Below are positions 1-8,311 of a DNA stretch of 43,152 nucleotides, one piece after another. Made by a program: the position numbers and the translations under genes. Origin of the DNA: an uncultured Oscillatoriales cyanobacterium. GTDB lineage: Bacteria > Cyanobacteriota > Cyanobacteriia > Cyanobacteriales > Microcoleaceae. Below the pieces are notes generated by a model. That model was given only the letters and a program-made list of their open reading frames with translations, was not told the DNA's origin and searched no databases. Where the stretch lies: positions 1 through 43,152 of the forward strand of contig CAITND010000047.1 of assembly GCA_903893625.1 (NCBI GenBank), written 5' to 3'. Position 1 is the stretch's first letter. Every line of letters begins with the position of its first letter.

Positions 1-2
1 CC

Positions 3-104
3 TTCCAGCAGTGGGTAAAAGATTCGTGGGGGCTAGACAACCAGTTTTTTGAAACAAATTTGTTTCAAGCTAAAAAAGACAAAGCAGCAATGCGAATAGG
101 GTAG
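3..104 (+). CDS. C-terminal end of a gene cut by the window edge
   Basis: An open frame runs in from the left edge and stops at a TAG at 102-104, giving 33 residues that begin FQQWVKDSWG and end AAMRIG. It has no start codon in the window. The composition (Trp, Asp, Lys, Gln) is plausible for the tail of a soluble protein, but I recognise no family. It could also be a chance frame, because only about 100 bases are visible. Confidence 0.3.
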   Translation, partial: FQQWVKDSWGLDNQFFETNLFQAKKDKAAMRIG

Positions 105-659
105 GGCATACCCGAATTTACGCTTGGGGAGAATCCCACCTCTGGTTGAAGCACTGCAAGGTACTTTGATTAAGTGGTTTCGCTGAACCAAGAATCTCAG
201 CGTCTTCAGACATGAGAGTGTCAACCTCAATTAATCGTTGTCAACCCATCTCTATGTTTTCTAAGAGCTTTCGCTCTGCCATTGTTTTCTACATTCTGCG
301 GGATGTTCCACTTCAACCGCACTATGATTTTCAGGAATTTTGTTCAGCAATAGTCTGGCGATTAATCCAGCAATATACCCGGATTGCGGGTGATACGAGT
401 TAAGCTGAATTCACTCTATGATCAGCCGTTCACCTGGATACAGTCGAGGAGCAAAGCCCGATACAGTTAGATTCCAACAAAGAATTTACACTAAACGCTA
501 TTGGGGCTGAGTTATTCATAATAACTGACCAAAAACCTTTGGTCTTTCCCAATTTCTCAACGTCTATTTTGCATTTTTTTCCGTTGCCATGAACTGCTCT
601 TGAAGCGATTCGTGGTGAATTTCCACTATTAACACATTAAACTAAATCGTTCATTTTTT
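105..659. other. Intergenic region upstream of the pentapeptide gene
   Basis: I see no convincing gene here. A 63-codon + strand frame at 212-403 has no ribosome site and no family resemblance. A 7-bp hairpin at 527-544 (GACCAAA/TTTGGTC, loop AACC) followed by TTTCCC may end an upstream transcript. The last 100 bases before 660 are AT-rich and probably hold the promoter of the next gene. Confidence 0.5.
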
Positions 660-1715
660 ATGCAGTCCAGTGAAATTATCGATGCCCATAAGCTGTTAAC
701 GCGATATGCCACAGGAGAAAGAAATTTTAGCGGCACCCATCTGATGGCGACAAGCCTAAAAGACGTGAAGCTTAATCGCATTAACCTTAGTAATGCTACG
801 TTACAAAATGCTAATTTATCTCGCGCTCGCCTAATTGGAGCTAACCTAAATGGGGCTGATATCAGTCAAGTCAACCTCTCCCTAGCGGTTTTAGTAGAAG
901 CTAATTTCAGTGGTGCCAGTCTTACCGATACGATTTTACGCCATGCTGACCTGAGTGGTGTTCTGTTGAGTGGGGCAATTTTGTCCCATATCGATTTGAG
1001 CGGGGCGAACCTCACCTCCGCTAGTTTAATTTCAGCTTGCCTCCTTAACGGTTGTAAACTTGTGGATGCAATTTTGGTGGGTGCAACCCTCAGCCGAGCG
1101 ATTTTAAGCGGTGCCGATTTAAGTGGAGCTAACTTAACCCGAACCATTTTAAGTGAAGTGGATCTCAGTGGGGCAAATTTAAGTGGGGCAAAATTAGTCC
1201 GTTCTTATCTTAACCGAGGCAATCTTAGTGGTGCGAATTTGGTAGATGCCGATTTAAGCGAAGCCAGTCTGCAAGAGACTAATTTTTGTGTAGCTAATTT
1301 AACGGGTGCTAACCTCCAAGGTGCCGATTTAAGTGCAGCTAACTTGAACGGTGCAAACTTAAGTGGTGCTAACCTACAAGATGCCAATCTTAAAAATGCC
1401 TATTTAAACGGTTTGAACTTACACAACGCCGATTTAAGACACGCCGACTTGACCCAGGCTAACTTACGCGGTGCTAACCTCATCGGCGCGAACTTAGAAG
1501 GCGCGACCCTCTTAGAAGCCGACTTGCGCGGCGCGAACCTCAGCCATGCGAATCTCACAGGTGCCGGATTACTATTAACCTCCCTCAAGGGTGCAAATTT
1601 AACCGGAGCCAACCTCTGCGAAGCCAATCTCATCGGTGCTAGTCTCAATATTATTAACCTGAACGAAGCCACCCTCGAAGGGGCAATTCTCCCTAACGGA
1701 GCCACCCACGCTTAA
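660..1715 (+). CDS. Long pentapeptide-repeat protein
   Basis: A 351-residue protein. The first 20 or so residues (IDAHKLLTRYATGERNFSG) form a short cap of a kind often seen on cyanobacterial pentapeptide proteins. The rest is an almost unbroken run of A(D/N)LXX repeats such as GANLSGADLS, about 60 in all, ending ILPNGATHA. Pentapeptide repeats fold into a right-handed square beta-helix; this one would be a rod of about 15 coils. It has no signal peptide, membrane segment or attached domain, so a cytoplasmic structural or interaction role is likely but the partner is unknown. The DNA is repetitive, which produces long antisense open frames that are not genes. A hairpin follows the stop codon. 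The ATG at 660 gives the usual N-terminal cap. Confidence 0.9.
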   Translation: MQSSEIIDAHKLLTRYATGERNFSGTHLMATSLKDVKLNRINLSNATLQNANLSRARLIGANLNGADISQVNLSLAVLVEANFSGASLTDTILRHADLSGVLLSGAILSHIDLSGANLTSASLISACLLNGCKLVDAILVGATLSRAILSGADLSGANLTRTILSEVDLSGANLSGAKLVRSYLNRGNLSGANLVDADLSEASLQETNFCVANLTGANLQGADLSAANLNGANLSGANLQDANLKNAYLNGLNLHNADLRHADLTQANLRGANLIGANLEGATLLEADLRGANLSHANLTGAGLLLTSLKGANLTGANLCEANLIGASLNIINLNEATLEGAILPNGATHA

Positions 1716-1721
1716 AACTGT

Positions 1722-1744
1722 CAAGGGTTTCAGTGAAACCCTTG
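1722..1744 (+). terminator. Probable terminator hairpin after the pentapeptide gene
   Basis: A perfect 9-bp stem (CAAGGGTTT/AAACCCTTG) with a 5-base loop lies 6 bases after the stop codon. The following tract (CACAATTTC) has only a weak T run, so it may be an inefficient terminator or a transcript-stabilising stem. Confidence 0.55.
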
Positions 1745-1816
1745 CACAATTTCTGAAAATGTGTGATATGATCATGAAGTTTGAGACACTTTAGGGTGGA
1801 GGTAAAACCACACAGA

Positions 1817-2236
1817 ATGAAACAATTGGGAACTCATCTGGTCGTTGACGCTTGGCAGTGTCCCGCAGAACTTCTGAACGATCCTGAACGCATCCGTCGC
1901 GCTATTCTTGATGCGATTTCTGCTGGAGGGGCTACCCTCATCGACTTATGTGTACACCAGTTTAGTCCTCACGGAGTAACTGCAACAGCAACCTTGGCTG
2001 AATCTCACATTGCTATACACACTTGGCCAGAACTGGGGTATTTCGCTGCTGACTTGTTCTTTTGTGGAAAAGGAAATCCTCAGCGAGCCATTAAATTTCT
2101 AGAAACCGCGCTTCAAGCCAAACAGGTAAGATTCCGGGAATTTAAACGCGGTTATGAACCCGACGAGACTGAAATTCCAGACTCAATTAGTGAAGAATCA
2201 TTAGCAACTTTAGTTGAAACTGGAAATCGCGGTTAA
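1817..2236 (+). CDS. speD: S-adenosylmethionine decarboxylase proenzyme
   Basis: A 139-residue class 1B (bacterial/archaeal) AdoMet decarboxylase, which makes decarboxylated AdoMet, the aminopropyl donor for spermidine. The proenzyme cleaves itself at the Glu-Ser bond in AESHIAIHTWPE; the new N-terminal Ser becomes the pyruvoyl cofactor. Counting from the ATG at 1817 puts Ser63, His68 and Cys83 at the numbers known for the Thermotoga enzyme, which supports this start over an upstream in-frame TTG at 1781. A purine-rich GGAGGT lies about 15 bases upstream. Length is normal. The C-terminal extension is acidic (GYEPDETEIPDS). No speE is adjacent, so the gene seems to stand alone. Confidence 0.95.
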   Translation: MKQLGTHLVVDAWQCPAELLNDPERIRRAILDAISAGGATLIDLCVHQFSPHGVTATATLAESHIAIHTWPELGYFAADLFFCGKGNPQRAIKFLETALQAKQVRFREFKRGYEPDETEIPDSISEESLATLVETGNRG

Positions 2237-2298
2237 AACCCGTTCATCGGTCAGCCGAGTTAAGTCAAATCGAAAAAGATTGTGTTTCTCGTCTTTTC

Positions 2299-2349
2299 GT
2301 TGGTATTGATAGTTTCCTGAAATTCAATAGGGAAAATATTAATACCAAC
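2299..2349. repeat. Nested inverted repeat downstream of speD
   Basis: Nine-base arms GTTGGTATT / AATACCAAC enclose a second short stem (TTTCC/GGAAA). It may fold in the 3' untranslated region of speD, but no T run follows, so termination is not clear. Confidence 0.4.
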
Positions 2350-2459
2350 ACAGAGTTAACATAATCAATCTTCTTTCTAGAAACTTCGATACAGTCATCC
2401 GATTAGGTGACTAATTCCTTGAAAGTTGCATTAACGTTAACAACTTCAAATACGTTATT

Positions 2460-2490
2460 GGCGGAGGGTTTTCCTTCCGCCATTATTTGT
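2460..2490 (+). terminator. Probable rho-independent terminator
   Basis: A 9-bp GC-rich stem, GGCGGAGGG/CCTTCCGCC, with a 4-base loop is followed by ATTATTTG. One pair is G-U only when read on the + strand, favouring + strand termination. It lies about 220 bases after speD and just before the end of the convergent gene, so it may serve both. Confidence 0.6.
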
Positions 2491-2531
2491 ATGATCAAAA
2501 AATCAAGTTTTGCCAATAATTCCTGAACCAT

Positions 2532-3149
2532 CTAGCGTTGTTGATTCAACAGAGGACGAACAATCCAATATCCAGCACCAAAAGCAACGACAACAATCAG
2601 CACAATCGACACAATTAACCAAAACCCACTGAGTTCAGAACGCTGAGATTTAGAGAGGGAGCGTAACCGAGCCTCCGGTTGTTCTGTAAACAACGGTTCT
2701 GCAACTTCCGGTGTTAAGGGTTGTTGGGGTGGCTGGGGAAAGCGAAAATTCGGTTCAGTGACCTGGGGTTCCGATGGAGCAGGAGGGGCGATATCCATAA
2801 ACGGAGAAGCAGCAGCAGTCCCAGTTCCACCGAGAGGGGTCGGAACATCAAAGCTAAAAGAACTCGCTCCTGGAGGCGCAAAGGAAGATTTTTTTCCCTG
2901 ACCCACGTTTTGAGCTTTGTTAATCGCTTGGTGTAACTGAATCGCCGATTGAACCACATTTTCCAGTTCTTGGCGAAGCTGTTGATTTTGTTGCGTTAGC
3001 TGTTGATTCTGGGTTTTGAGAGCTTCCAGTTGAGATTGAGCCGTTTGCAACTCAGCCGTGACTTCTCGATAAATAGAAATCGGAATAGATGGAGAGTAGG
3101 TATTCGATGCCACTGACGGATTAGGGCTGGATGTGTCAGCATTTTGCAT
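2532..3149 (-). CDS. Tail-anchored coiled-coil hypothetical protein
   Basis: A 205-residue protein of unknown function. Residues about 25-80 form a Gln-rich coiled coil (YREVTAELQTAQSQLEALK onwards, with QQLTQQNQQL heptads). Residues 85-165 are a Pro/Ala/Gly-rich linker with PAPSEP-type stretches, and residues about 175-200 are one hydrophobic helix (LIVSIVLIVVVAFGAGYWIV) followed by a short RPLLNQQR tail. The layout is a cytoplasmic coiled coil held in a membrane by its C-terminus. Similar cyanobacterial proteins exist as conserved hypotheticals, so this is probably a real gene. It converges on speD and diverges from queF. Confidence 0.75.
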   Translation of the reverse strand: MQNADTSSPNPSVASNTYSPSIPISIYREVTAELQTAQSQLEALKTQNQQLTQQNQQLRQELENVVQSAIQLHQAINKAQNVGQGKKSSFAPPGASSFSFDVPTPLGGTGTAAASPFMDIAPPAPSEPQVTEPNFRFPQPPQQPLTPEVAEPLFTEQPEARLRSLSKSQRSELSGFWLIVSIVLIVVVAFGAGYWIVRPLLNQQR

Positions 3150-3333
3150 AGGACTTATGATAAAAGGTGAACATCGGATGAGGAACTGATCAAATTAACC
3201 AGGGTCAGGTTAGCGTGCTATGTTCCAGGATACCTGTGATTAGAACGCTTTGAACGAATTTCTTGAAGAAATTTCCGAAAAACTTCTGCTTGATTCACTA
3301 AACTTTAGATAGTTCCTGTTGAATTTCAATCCC

Positions 3334-3771
3334 ATGAGCCATCCCGATACTGAAACCCCAGAATTCCCCGCAGCGAGTCCAGAAGCAGAATTAAAGTATG
3401 GTGAACGGGAAATCACCCAAGGACAACTGATTACCTTCCCTAATCCTAGAATTGGCCGTCGCTACGAGGTTCAGATTACCTTACCCGAATTTACCTGTAA
3501 ATGTCCGTTTTCCGGTTATCCCGATTTTGCCACAATTTATTTAACCTACGTTCCCCATGAACGGGTTGTGGAATTAAAATCGATCAAACTTTATATTAAT
3601 AGCTACCGCGATCGCTATATTTCCCACGAAGAATCCATTAACCAAATTTTAGATGACTTTGTAGCGGCAGCTGATCCCCTAGAAGTCCGAATTAAAGGGG
3701 ATTTTAACCCTCGTGGTAACGTTCATACCGTTGTTAAAGTTGAACATCGCCAGCAGAACTCAGAATCCTAG
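3334..3771 (+). CDS. queF: NADPH-dependent preQ0 reductase QueF
   Basis: A 145-residue member of the YkvM (short) QueF type, which reduces 7-cyano-7-deazaguanine (preQ0) to preQ1 in queuosine biosynthesis. It is a T-fold enzyme of the cytoplasm. The catalytic Cys and Asp are visible in FTCKCPFSGYPDF (Cys57 and Asp64 from this start). The NADPH-binding signature is ELKSIKLYINSYRDR, followed by SHEESINQIL, where a conserved Glu binds substrate. I chose the ATG at 3334; an in-frame TTG 15 bases upstream would add MNFNP and is less likely. No preQ1 riboswitch or other que gene is obvious nearby. Confidence 0.95.
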   Translation: MSHPDTETPEFPAASPEAELKYGEREITQGQLITFPNPRIGRRYEVQITLPEFTCKCPFSGYPDFATIYLTYVPHERVVELKSIKLYINSYRDRYISHEESINQILDDFVAAADPLEVRIKGDFNPRGNVHTVVKVEHRQQNSES

Positions 3772-3783
3772 TATAGCGGTGAA

Positions 3784-3895
3784 ATTCCTGTTTCCTATTG
3801 CCTATTGCCTATTACCTGTTCCCCATTCGTAATTCGTAATTCGTAATTCGTAATTCGTAATTCGTAATTCGTAATTCCCTATTCCCTCCCCTTGT
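3784..3895. repeat. Two adjacent heptamer tandem arrays (STRR)
   Basis: Two or three copies of CCTATTG are followed by seven perfect copies of ATTCGTA (3825-3873), then two ATTCCCT units. Such short tandemly repeated repetitive sequences are typical of filamentous cyanobacteria. This one fills the gap between queF and rpmI. Confidence 0.9.
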
Positions 3896-3950
3896 GGGAA
3901 TTTCAACTCCCATGATACAATTGTAGGCTGTGTCGAATTCAGGCTAATCC

Positions 3951-4148
3951 ATGCCCAAACTCAAAACTCGTAAATCCGCAGCCAGACGTTTTAGAGTCAC
4001 AGGCAGTGGGAAAATTGTACGTCGTCGGGCTTATAAAAGCCACTTATTACAGCATAAAAGCTCTTCTCGCAAACGCCATCTGTCTAATATGGCGCTGGTG
4101 AGTGAGACTCAAGAGGACAACGTGCGTTTGATGCTGCCCTATTTGTAA
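3951..4148 (+). CDS. rpmI: 50S ribosomal protein L35
   Basis: A 65-residue basic protein beginning [14 protein letters not shown] and containing the family motif [14 protein letters not shown]. The length is normal. It is part of the large ribosomal subunit and lies 35 bases upstream of rplT, the usual rpmI-rplT pair. infC, often first in this operon in other bacteria, is not next to it, as is common in cyanobacteria. A possible -10 box (TACAAT) lies at 3916-3921, between the heptamer repeats and the gene. Confidence 0.97.
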   Translation: MPKLKTRKSAARRFRVTGSGKIVRRRAYKSHLLQHKSSSRKRHLSNMALVSETQEDNVRLMLPYL

Positions 4149-4183
4149 GCCTCTAAGCAAATTTTAATTAAAGGAAACGTAAA

Positions 4184-4540
4184 ATGACCCGAGTTAAGCG
4201 CGGTAATGTTGCTCGCAAACGCCGCAAAAAAATACTGAAACTTGCCAAAGGATTCCGGGGGTGTCAGTCCACTAACTTCCGCACTGCGAATCAGAGAGTC
4301 ATGCAGGCGTTGAAAAATGGCTATCGAGATCGTCGTAACCGCAAACGGGACTTTAGACGCTTGTGGATTACCCGGATTAACGCTGCGGCGCGAATCAATG
4401 GCATTAGCTATAGTCAGTTAGTTGGCAATATGAAAAAAGCCAATATCTTACTGAACCGCAAAATGTTAGCACAACTTGCCGTTTTAGATCCTGAAACCTT
4501 TGGGAAAGTGGTTGATCTTGCTAAGAGTGGAACAAAGTAG
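4184..4540 (+). CDS. rplT: 50S ribosomal protein L20
   Basis: A 118-residue basic protein beginning [19 protein letters not shown], with the family sequence AKGFRG and a conserved [19 protein letters not shown] core. L20 binds 23S rRNA early in large-subunit assembly. In some bacteria it also represses its own operon, though I see no such leader here. A purine-rich site (AAAGGAAA) precedes the ATG. It is cotranscribed with rpmI, and a strong hairpin follows. Confidence 0.97.
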   Translation: MTRVKRGNVARKRRKKILKLAKGFRGCQSTNFRTANQRVMQALKNGYRDRRNRKRDFRRLWITRINAAARINGISYSQLVGNMKKANILLNRKMLAQLAVLDPETFGKVVDLAKSGTK

Positions 4541-4597
4541 TTTTAACACATTAAAACAGCCTGTTAAACTAAATAGACAGATTGCCAATTATCGGCT

Positions 4598-4633
4598 AAG
4601 GTGAAGGATCAAATGCAATTGATCCTTCTCCTT
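4598..4633 (+). terminator. Terminator of rpmI-rplT
   Basis: A 14-bp stem with one mismatch (AAGGTGAAGGATCA / TGATCCTTCTCCTT) and an 8-base loop, then TTGTGTTT. It lies about 60 bases after rplT. Confidence 0.75.
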
Positions 4634-4664
4634 TGTGTTTAATTAAACTTTTACTTTTTCAATC

Positions 4665-5204
4665 ATGGATACTAATCTTCCTATTGCCTATCTATTACTT
4701 TTAGTGGTGTTACTTTCCGGCGCCATTATCTTCCTGATTCGTCAAATTATTAAAACTCGTCGAACAGAAACCACCCTCTTTGATTTGCAAACTAAATTAG
4801 CAAAAGAACCGGGAAATGCACAAGAATACTATCAATTAGGAAGTATTTATAACGATAAAAAACTTTACTCTCAAGCCATTAATATATTGCAAAAAGCTTT
4901 AAAAGCGGGTGAGGATGAAGATCCTCAAAACTTAGCCATGATTTATAATGCGTTAGGATATGCCCATCTCGCTAAAGAACAGTACGATATTGCCATTCGT
5001 CAATATAAAGAAGCCTTAAAATTAAATCCAGTTTATCCCACTGCTTCTAATAATTTAGGTTATGCCTATGAAAAGAAAAAGCTAACCGCCCAAGCGTTAG
5101 AGGCCTATGAACAAACTCTGAAAATCGACCCCAATAATCAAACCGCAAAACGTCGGTCTGAATCTCTACGCAAACGAGTTGGTATTCCCTCAGAAGCAGC
5201 TTAA
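4665..5204 (+). CDS. ycf37: Ycf37-like TPR protein
   Basis: A 179-residue protein with one N-terminal membrane helix (residues about 6-27, IAYLLLLVVLLSGAIIFLI) and then about three tetratricopeptide repeats (residues 50-165: NAQEYYQLGSIYNDKKLYSQ, MIYNALGYAHLAKEQYD, PTASNNLGYAYEKKKL). Size, single N-terminal anchor and TPR count fit Ycf37, a thylakoid protein that assists photosystem I assembly or stability in cyanobacteria and some plastids. TPR proteins look alike, so the family call is probable rather than certain. It has its own space between the rplT terminator and a repeat array. Confidence 0.7.
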   Translation: MDTNLPIAYLLLLVVLLSGAIIFLIRQIIKTRRTETTLFDLQTKLAKEPGNAQEYYQLGSIYNDKKLYSQAINILQKALKAGEDEDPQNLAMIYNALGYAHLAKEQYDIAIRQYKEALKLNPVYPTASNNLGYAYEKKKLTAQALEAYEQTLKIDPNNQTAKRRSESLRKRVGIPSEAA

Positions 5205-5205
5205 T

Positions 5206-5230
5206 CAGTTATCAGTTATCAGTTATCAGT
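5206..5230. repeat. Heptamer tandem array (CAGTTAT), left copy
   Basis: Three copies of CAGTTAT plus CAGTG start two bases after the ycf37-like stop codon. The same unit occurs as its reverse complement at 5382-5417, so the gap carries an inverted pair of arrays. Confidence 0.85.
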
Positions 5231-5381
5231 GAAGAGTTGATCGAGCAATCCTAAATAGGTTGTAATATGGGAGCCTTGCTATTCCTGGGCTTGAGGCTGA
5301 TTGATCATCATGACGGATTTAGGATTGCTATAGTTGATAGCTAATAGTTTTAAATTGTTGGCAAAAAACTAAAGACTAGAA

Positions 5382-5417
5382 ACTGATAACTGATAACTGA
5401 TAACTGATAACTGATTA
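5382..5417. repeat. Heptamer tandem array (ACTGATA), right copy
   Basis: Four to five copies of ACTGATA run to within 6 bases of the lipid-kinase ATG, leaving no room for a Shine-Dalgarno site. The unit is the reverse complement of the array at 5206-5230. Confidence 0.85.
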
Positions 5418-5422
5418 CTAAT

Positions 5423-6325
5423 ATGGCGATTTTTCCCCAACTTCCGTATCCGAAAACGGCTTTACTTTTGGTGAATCCCCATGCTCGCCAAGCTCAAAAG
5501 AATTTATCGCAAGTGGTGTATCAACTTCAGGCTTTGGGTTTTGATATTATTCAAGAGTTCCCTGATCATCCCCAGGAGTTTACTCCAACCATTCAACGTT
5601 ATCAAGAGCAAGTGGATTTTGTGATTGTGGGGGGCGGAGATGGAACCCTTAATGCTGCGGTGGATGGACTGGTAGAAACAGGTTTACCTCTAGGGATATT
5701 ACCCTTGGGGACGGCTAATGATTTAGCGCGAACTTTGGGTATTCCCCCCTCCGTAACCGAAGCCTGTCAAATTATTGCCAGTGGACATCAACAAAAGATT
5801 GATTTAGGTTGGGTGAATGGTAAACACTTTTTTAATGTGGCGAGTTTTGGGTTGAGTGTGAATATTACTCGTAAACTTACCAAGCAATCTAAAAAACGCT
5901 GGGGGGTGTTAGCCTATGTGTGGGCAGCGATTCAAGCGACACTGACGGCTCGGCCTTTTCATGCTTTAATTGAAATAGATGGCCAGAGAGAAAGAGTCAA
6001 AACCTTACAAATTGCTGTCGGAAATGGTAAATATTATGGGGGCGGAATGTCCATTGCCCATGATGCGACCATCGATGATCAACGCTTAGATCTTTATAGT
6101 TTAGAAATCAAACATTGGTGGCAGATTCCCTTGGTCTGGTTAACCCTGAGAACAGGAAGACATCGCCAAGAATTAGGGGTTAGGGCTGTATATGGTTCGG
6201 ATTTTGAAGTTTATACCAGTAAACCCTACCCCATTAACACCGATGGGGAAATCACAACCTGGACACCTGCTCATTTTCGGGTAATTCCCCAAGCCTTAAC
6301 GGTTTTGGTTCCCCAACCTAAGTAG
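5423..6325 (+). CDS. Diacylglycerol kinase-family lipid kinase (YegS/DgkB type)
   Basis: A 300-residue soluble kinase of the DAGK catalytic family. The first strand and loop are LLLVNPHARQ (residues 14-23). The nucleotide-binding motif VGGGDGTLN is at about residue 69, and the substrate-side motif PLGILPLGTANDLAR is near residue 95; all are hallmarks of YegS, BmrU and DgkB. A late GKYYGGGMSIAHDATIDDQRLDL block is also conserved. It likely phosphorylates a membrane lipid such as diacylglycerol using ATP; the exact substrate cannot be told from sequence. The length is normal. A tandem repeat fills its leader. Confidence 0.88.
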   Translation: MAIFPQLPYPKTALLLVNPHARQAQKNLSQVVYQLQALGFDIIQEFPDHPQEFTPTIQRYQEQVDFVIVGGGDGTLNAAVDGLVETGLPLGILPLGTANDLARTLGIPPSVTEACQIIASGHQQKIDLGWVNGKHFFNVASFGLSVNITRKLTKQSKKRWGVLAYVWAAIQATLTARPFHALIEIDGQRERVKTLQIAVGNGKYYGGGMSIAHDATIDDQRLDLYSLEIKHWWQIPLVWLTLRTGRHRQELGVRAVYGSDFEVYTSKPYPINTDGEITTWTPAHFRVIPQALTVLVPQPK

Positions 6326-6616
6326 AAATGCGGGATGATGCGACTCTAAAATACTCAATAGAAAACAAAATTTTCAAATCTTAACTCTACATTAAGGCGA
6401 TTGTCAAGATTTAATTCACTAGATTAAGAGAGTTGTAGCTCTTGTGACATCTTGTATTTTTTTCTGTCTAATTTGAGTAATCTCGGTTATTCTTGAAATT
6501 TAAAGAAAGTATTAAGCCCCTCGTCATCAACGAGAAGGATTGCTTTCTGACTCACTCACAAGAACATTGTTATTTTCTGTATAAAAGCCGACAAAACTGC
6601 ATCCATCGGAGGTTTT

Positions 6617-6847
6617 ATGACTCCTTCAATGCTTCGTCAACTTTGGTCACTGGTCGAAACAACTCAAGCATCCACTCTCGTTAATCTTGATGATGCAAGT
6701 CTTGTCCAGTGTTTACTGAAACAGTTCAATAAAGAAGCTGCTATCAATGGAAAAGAAGCTGCTCTATTACGCGATTACATCTGCTCTCGCATCTCTTTGA
6801 TTCGAGATCTGGCAGAAGCACGCTTATCTGGAGACGCATCAGCTTAA
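6617..6847 (+). CDS. Small conserved-type hypothetical protein (76 aa)
   Basis: A 76-residue, probably all-helical soluble protein (MTPSMLRQLWSLVETTQ ... RDYICSRISLIRDLAEARLSG). A good ribosome-binding site, GGAGG, is 4 bases before the ATG, which supports a real gene. It has no signal peptide or membrane helix and one cysteine. I recall small cyanobacterial hypotheticals of this look but can give no function. The upstream 290 bases contain no other convincing gene. Confidence 0.65.
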   Translation: MTPSMLRQLWSLVETTQASTLVNLDDASLVQCLLKQFNKEAAINGKEAALLRDYICSRISLIRDLAEARLSGDASA

Positions 6848-7065
6848 ACCCTATCTATCCCCTGTTTTTTGATTCGGGGGACTTCCAAGTTAACCAATCA
6901 GTTAGAGGAATAAATTGATTACCTGAATCTTGCTCAAAGAATTGCATAGAAAATTCTCAGATTAAGGTAAGCTTAAAGCGTTTGAGGTAACTCCTTGAGA
7001 GTCAATAACCTCAACCCCTTTAGAACTGTAAACTTACCTATCCCGTACACGAACAATATAAAACT

Positions 7066-8157
7066 ATGCACAAATGCGGCTCTTTGCTAGTAGCAACACT
7101 CCTGTTAGTTGCACCACTAACAGCCTGTGAATCAACCAATACTACTAGCACCAGTACAACTTCGCCGGGGGGAAATTCAACACCTGCGGCTAATACAGGG
7201 ACAGGCCAAAGTCGTCTGGATATTGTCAAGCAGCGCGGAAAGCTGATCTGTGGTGTCGATGGTAAAATCCCTGGATTTAGCTTTGTGAATGAAAGTGGCC
7301 AATATTCTGGCCTGGATGTTGATTTGTGTAAAGCCGTAGCCGCAGCCGTTTTTGGTGATGCCAATGCGGTTGAATATCGTAATTTGGATTCTACAGAACG
7401 ATTTGAAGCCTTAAAAGCGGGAGAAGTAGATATGCTCTCTCGCAATACCACCTGGACAATTAGCCGAGATACCTCCGTTGGCTTAGAATTTGCCCCAACT
7501 ACATTTTACGATGGTCAGGGGATGATGGTTCGTCAAGATAGTGGGATTACTAAGTTAGAAGATTTACAAGGAAAAGCCGTTTGTGTAGAAGCGGGAACCA
7601 CAACGGAACTCAATTTAACCGATGCTATGCGTCAACGGGGTGTACAGTTTGAAACCGTTACATTCCAACAAGCTGACCCCGCTTATGCCGCTTATGCAGA
7701 AGGCCGTTGTCTAGGGATGACCTCCGACAAATCTCAACTGGTGGCCCGCCGCAGTACCCTCCCCAACCCTGATGAGCATATTCTTCTGGATGTTACGATG
7801 TCCAAAGAACCCCTCGGCCCTGTAACTGTAAATAATGATTCCGCTTGGTTTGATGTGGTCAAATGGACAACCTTTGCGTTAATTGAAGCGGAAGAATTAG
7901 GGGTAAATCAAGCCAATGTTGATCAACTCAAAACCAGTGATAACCCTAATATTAAACGATTCCTCGGCACAGAAGGGGATCTAGGTAAAGGAATAGGATT
8001 AAGCAATGATTTTGCTGCCAATGCAATTAAAGCTGTTGGTAATTATGGCGAAGTTTATGAACGAAACCTCGGTGAAGGTTCACAATTTAAGCTTCCGCGT
8101 GGGCAAAATGCACTGTGGACAAATGGCGGTTTGATGTATTCTCCGCCTTTCCGTTAA
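7066..8157 (+). CDS. natF: Amino-acid ABC transporter substrate-binding lipoprotein (NatF)
   Basis: A 363-residue periplasmic solute-binding protein of family 3 (AapJ/GltI type). The N-terminus is a lipoprotein signal ending LTAC, with Cys21 the lipid anchor. A Ser/Thr-rich linker follows to about residue 45, then the bilobed domain (RLDIVKQRGKLICGVDGKIPGFSF ... VDMLSRNTTWTISRD ... AVCVEAGTTTELNL). It matches NatF of the N-II permease of Anabaena, which takes up acidic and neutral polar amino acids with NatG, NatH and the BgtA ATPase. All four partners are here in order. The gap to natG holds repeats, and the start has no obvious ribosome site. Confidence 0.9.
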   Translation: MHKCGSLLVATLLLVAPLTACESTNTTSTSTTSPGGNSTPAANTGTGQSRLDIVKQRGKLICGVDGKIPGFSFVNESGQYSGLDVDLCKAVAAAVFGDANAVEYRNLDSTERFEALKAGEVDMLSRNTTWTISRDTSVGLEFAPTTFYDGQGMMVRQDSGITKLEDLQGKAVCVEAGTTTELNLTDAMRQRGVQFETVTFQQADPAYAAYAEGRCLGMTSDKSQLVARRSTLPNPDEHILLDVTMSKEPLGPVTVNNDSAWFDVVKWTTFALIEAEELGVNQANVDQLKTSDNPNIKRFLGTEGDLGKGIGLSNDFAANAIKAVGNYGEVYERNLGEGSQFKLPRGQNALWTNGGLMYSPPFR

Positions 8158-8160
8158 AAT

Positions 8161-8193
8161 CAGTTATCAGTTATCAGTAAACAGTAAACAGTG
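8161..8193. repeat. Heptamer tandem array (CAGTTAT/CAGTAAA)
   Basis: It begins three bases after the natF stop codon with two CAGTTAT units, then CAGTAAA units. The complementary array lies at 8312-8359. Confidence 0.8.
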
Positions 8194-8258
8194 AAAGAAA
8201 TAAAATCAAGATTTTTACTGATTTAAAACAACTGTAACTGCTTCTTAACTCTTAACTC

Positions 8259-8311
8259 GTACAGACTCGCCAATCGCCGATCAGCATGGCTTCGTCCAGG
8301 CACGTCTCTAC
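8259..8311. repeat. Expanded copy of the GTACAGAC...GTCTCTAC palindrome
   Basis: Arms GTACAGAC (8259-8266) and GTCTCTAC (8304-8311) resemble the ends of the 28-bp palindrome at 9543-9570, but here about 37 bases separate them. It sits between two heptamer arrays. Confidence 0.5.

Noticed and set aside
212-403. 63-codon + strand open frame near the left edge
   Set aside because: No ribosome site, no family resemblance, and composition like intergenic DNA.
866-1705. Long minus-strand open frames within the pentapeptide gene
   Set aside because: They come from the periodic codons of the repeat on the other strand; their products are Leu/Ala/Pro/Lys-rich periodic sequence without a start signal.
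3825-3873. CRISPR array
   Set aside because: The units are 7-base direct tandem repeats with no spacers, and no cas genes are present.
6493-6684. 63-codon frame overlapping the 76-residue gene
   Set aside because: The overlapping frame at 6617 has a strong GGAGG site and better protein character; this one has neither.
7020-7065. NtcA-binding site upstream of natF
   Set aside because: The nearest match reads GTA-N8-TAT rather than GTA-N8-TAC, with no well-placed -10 box, so I do not call it.
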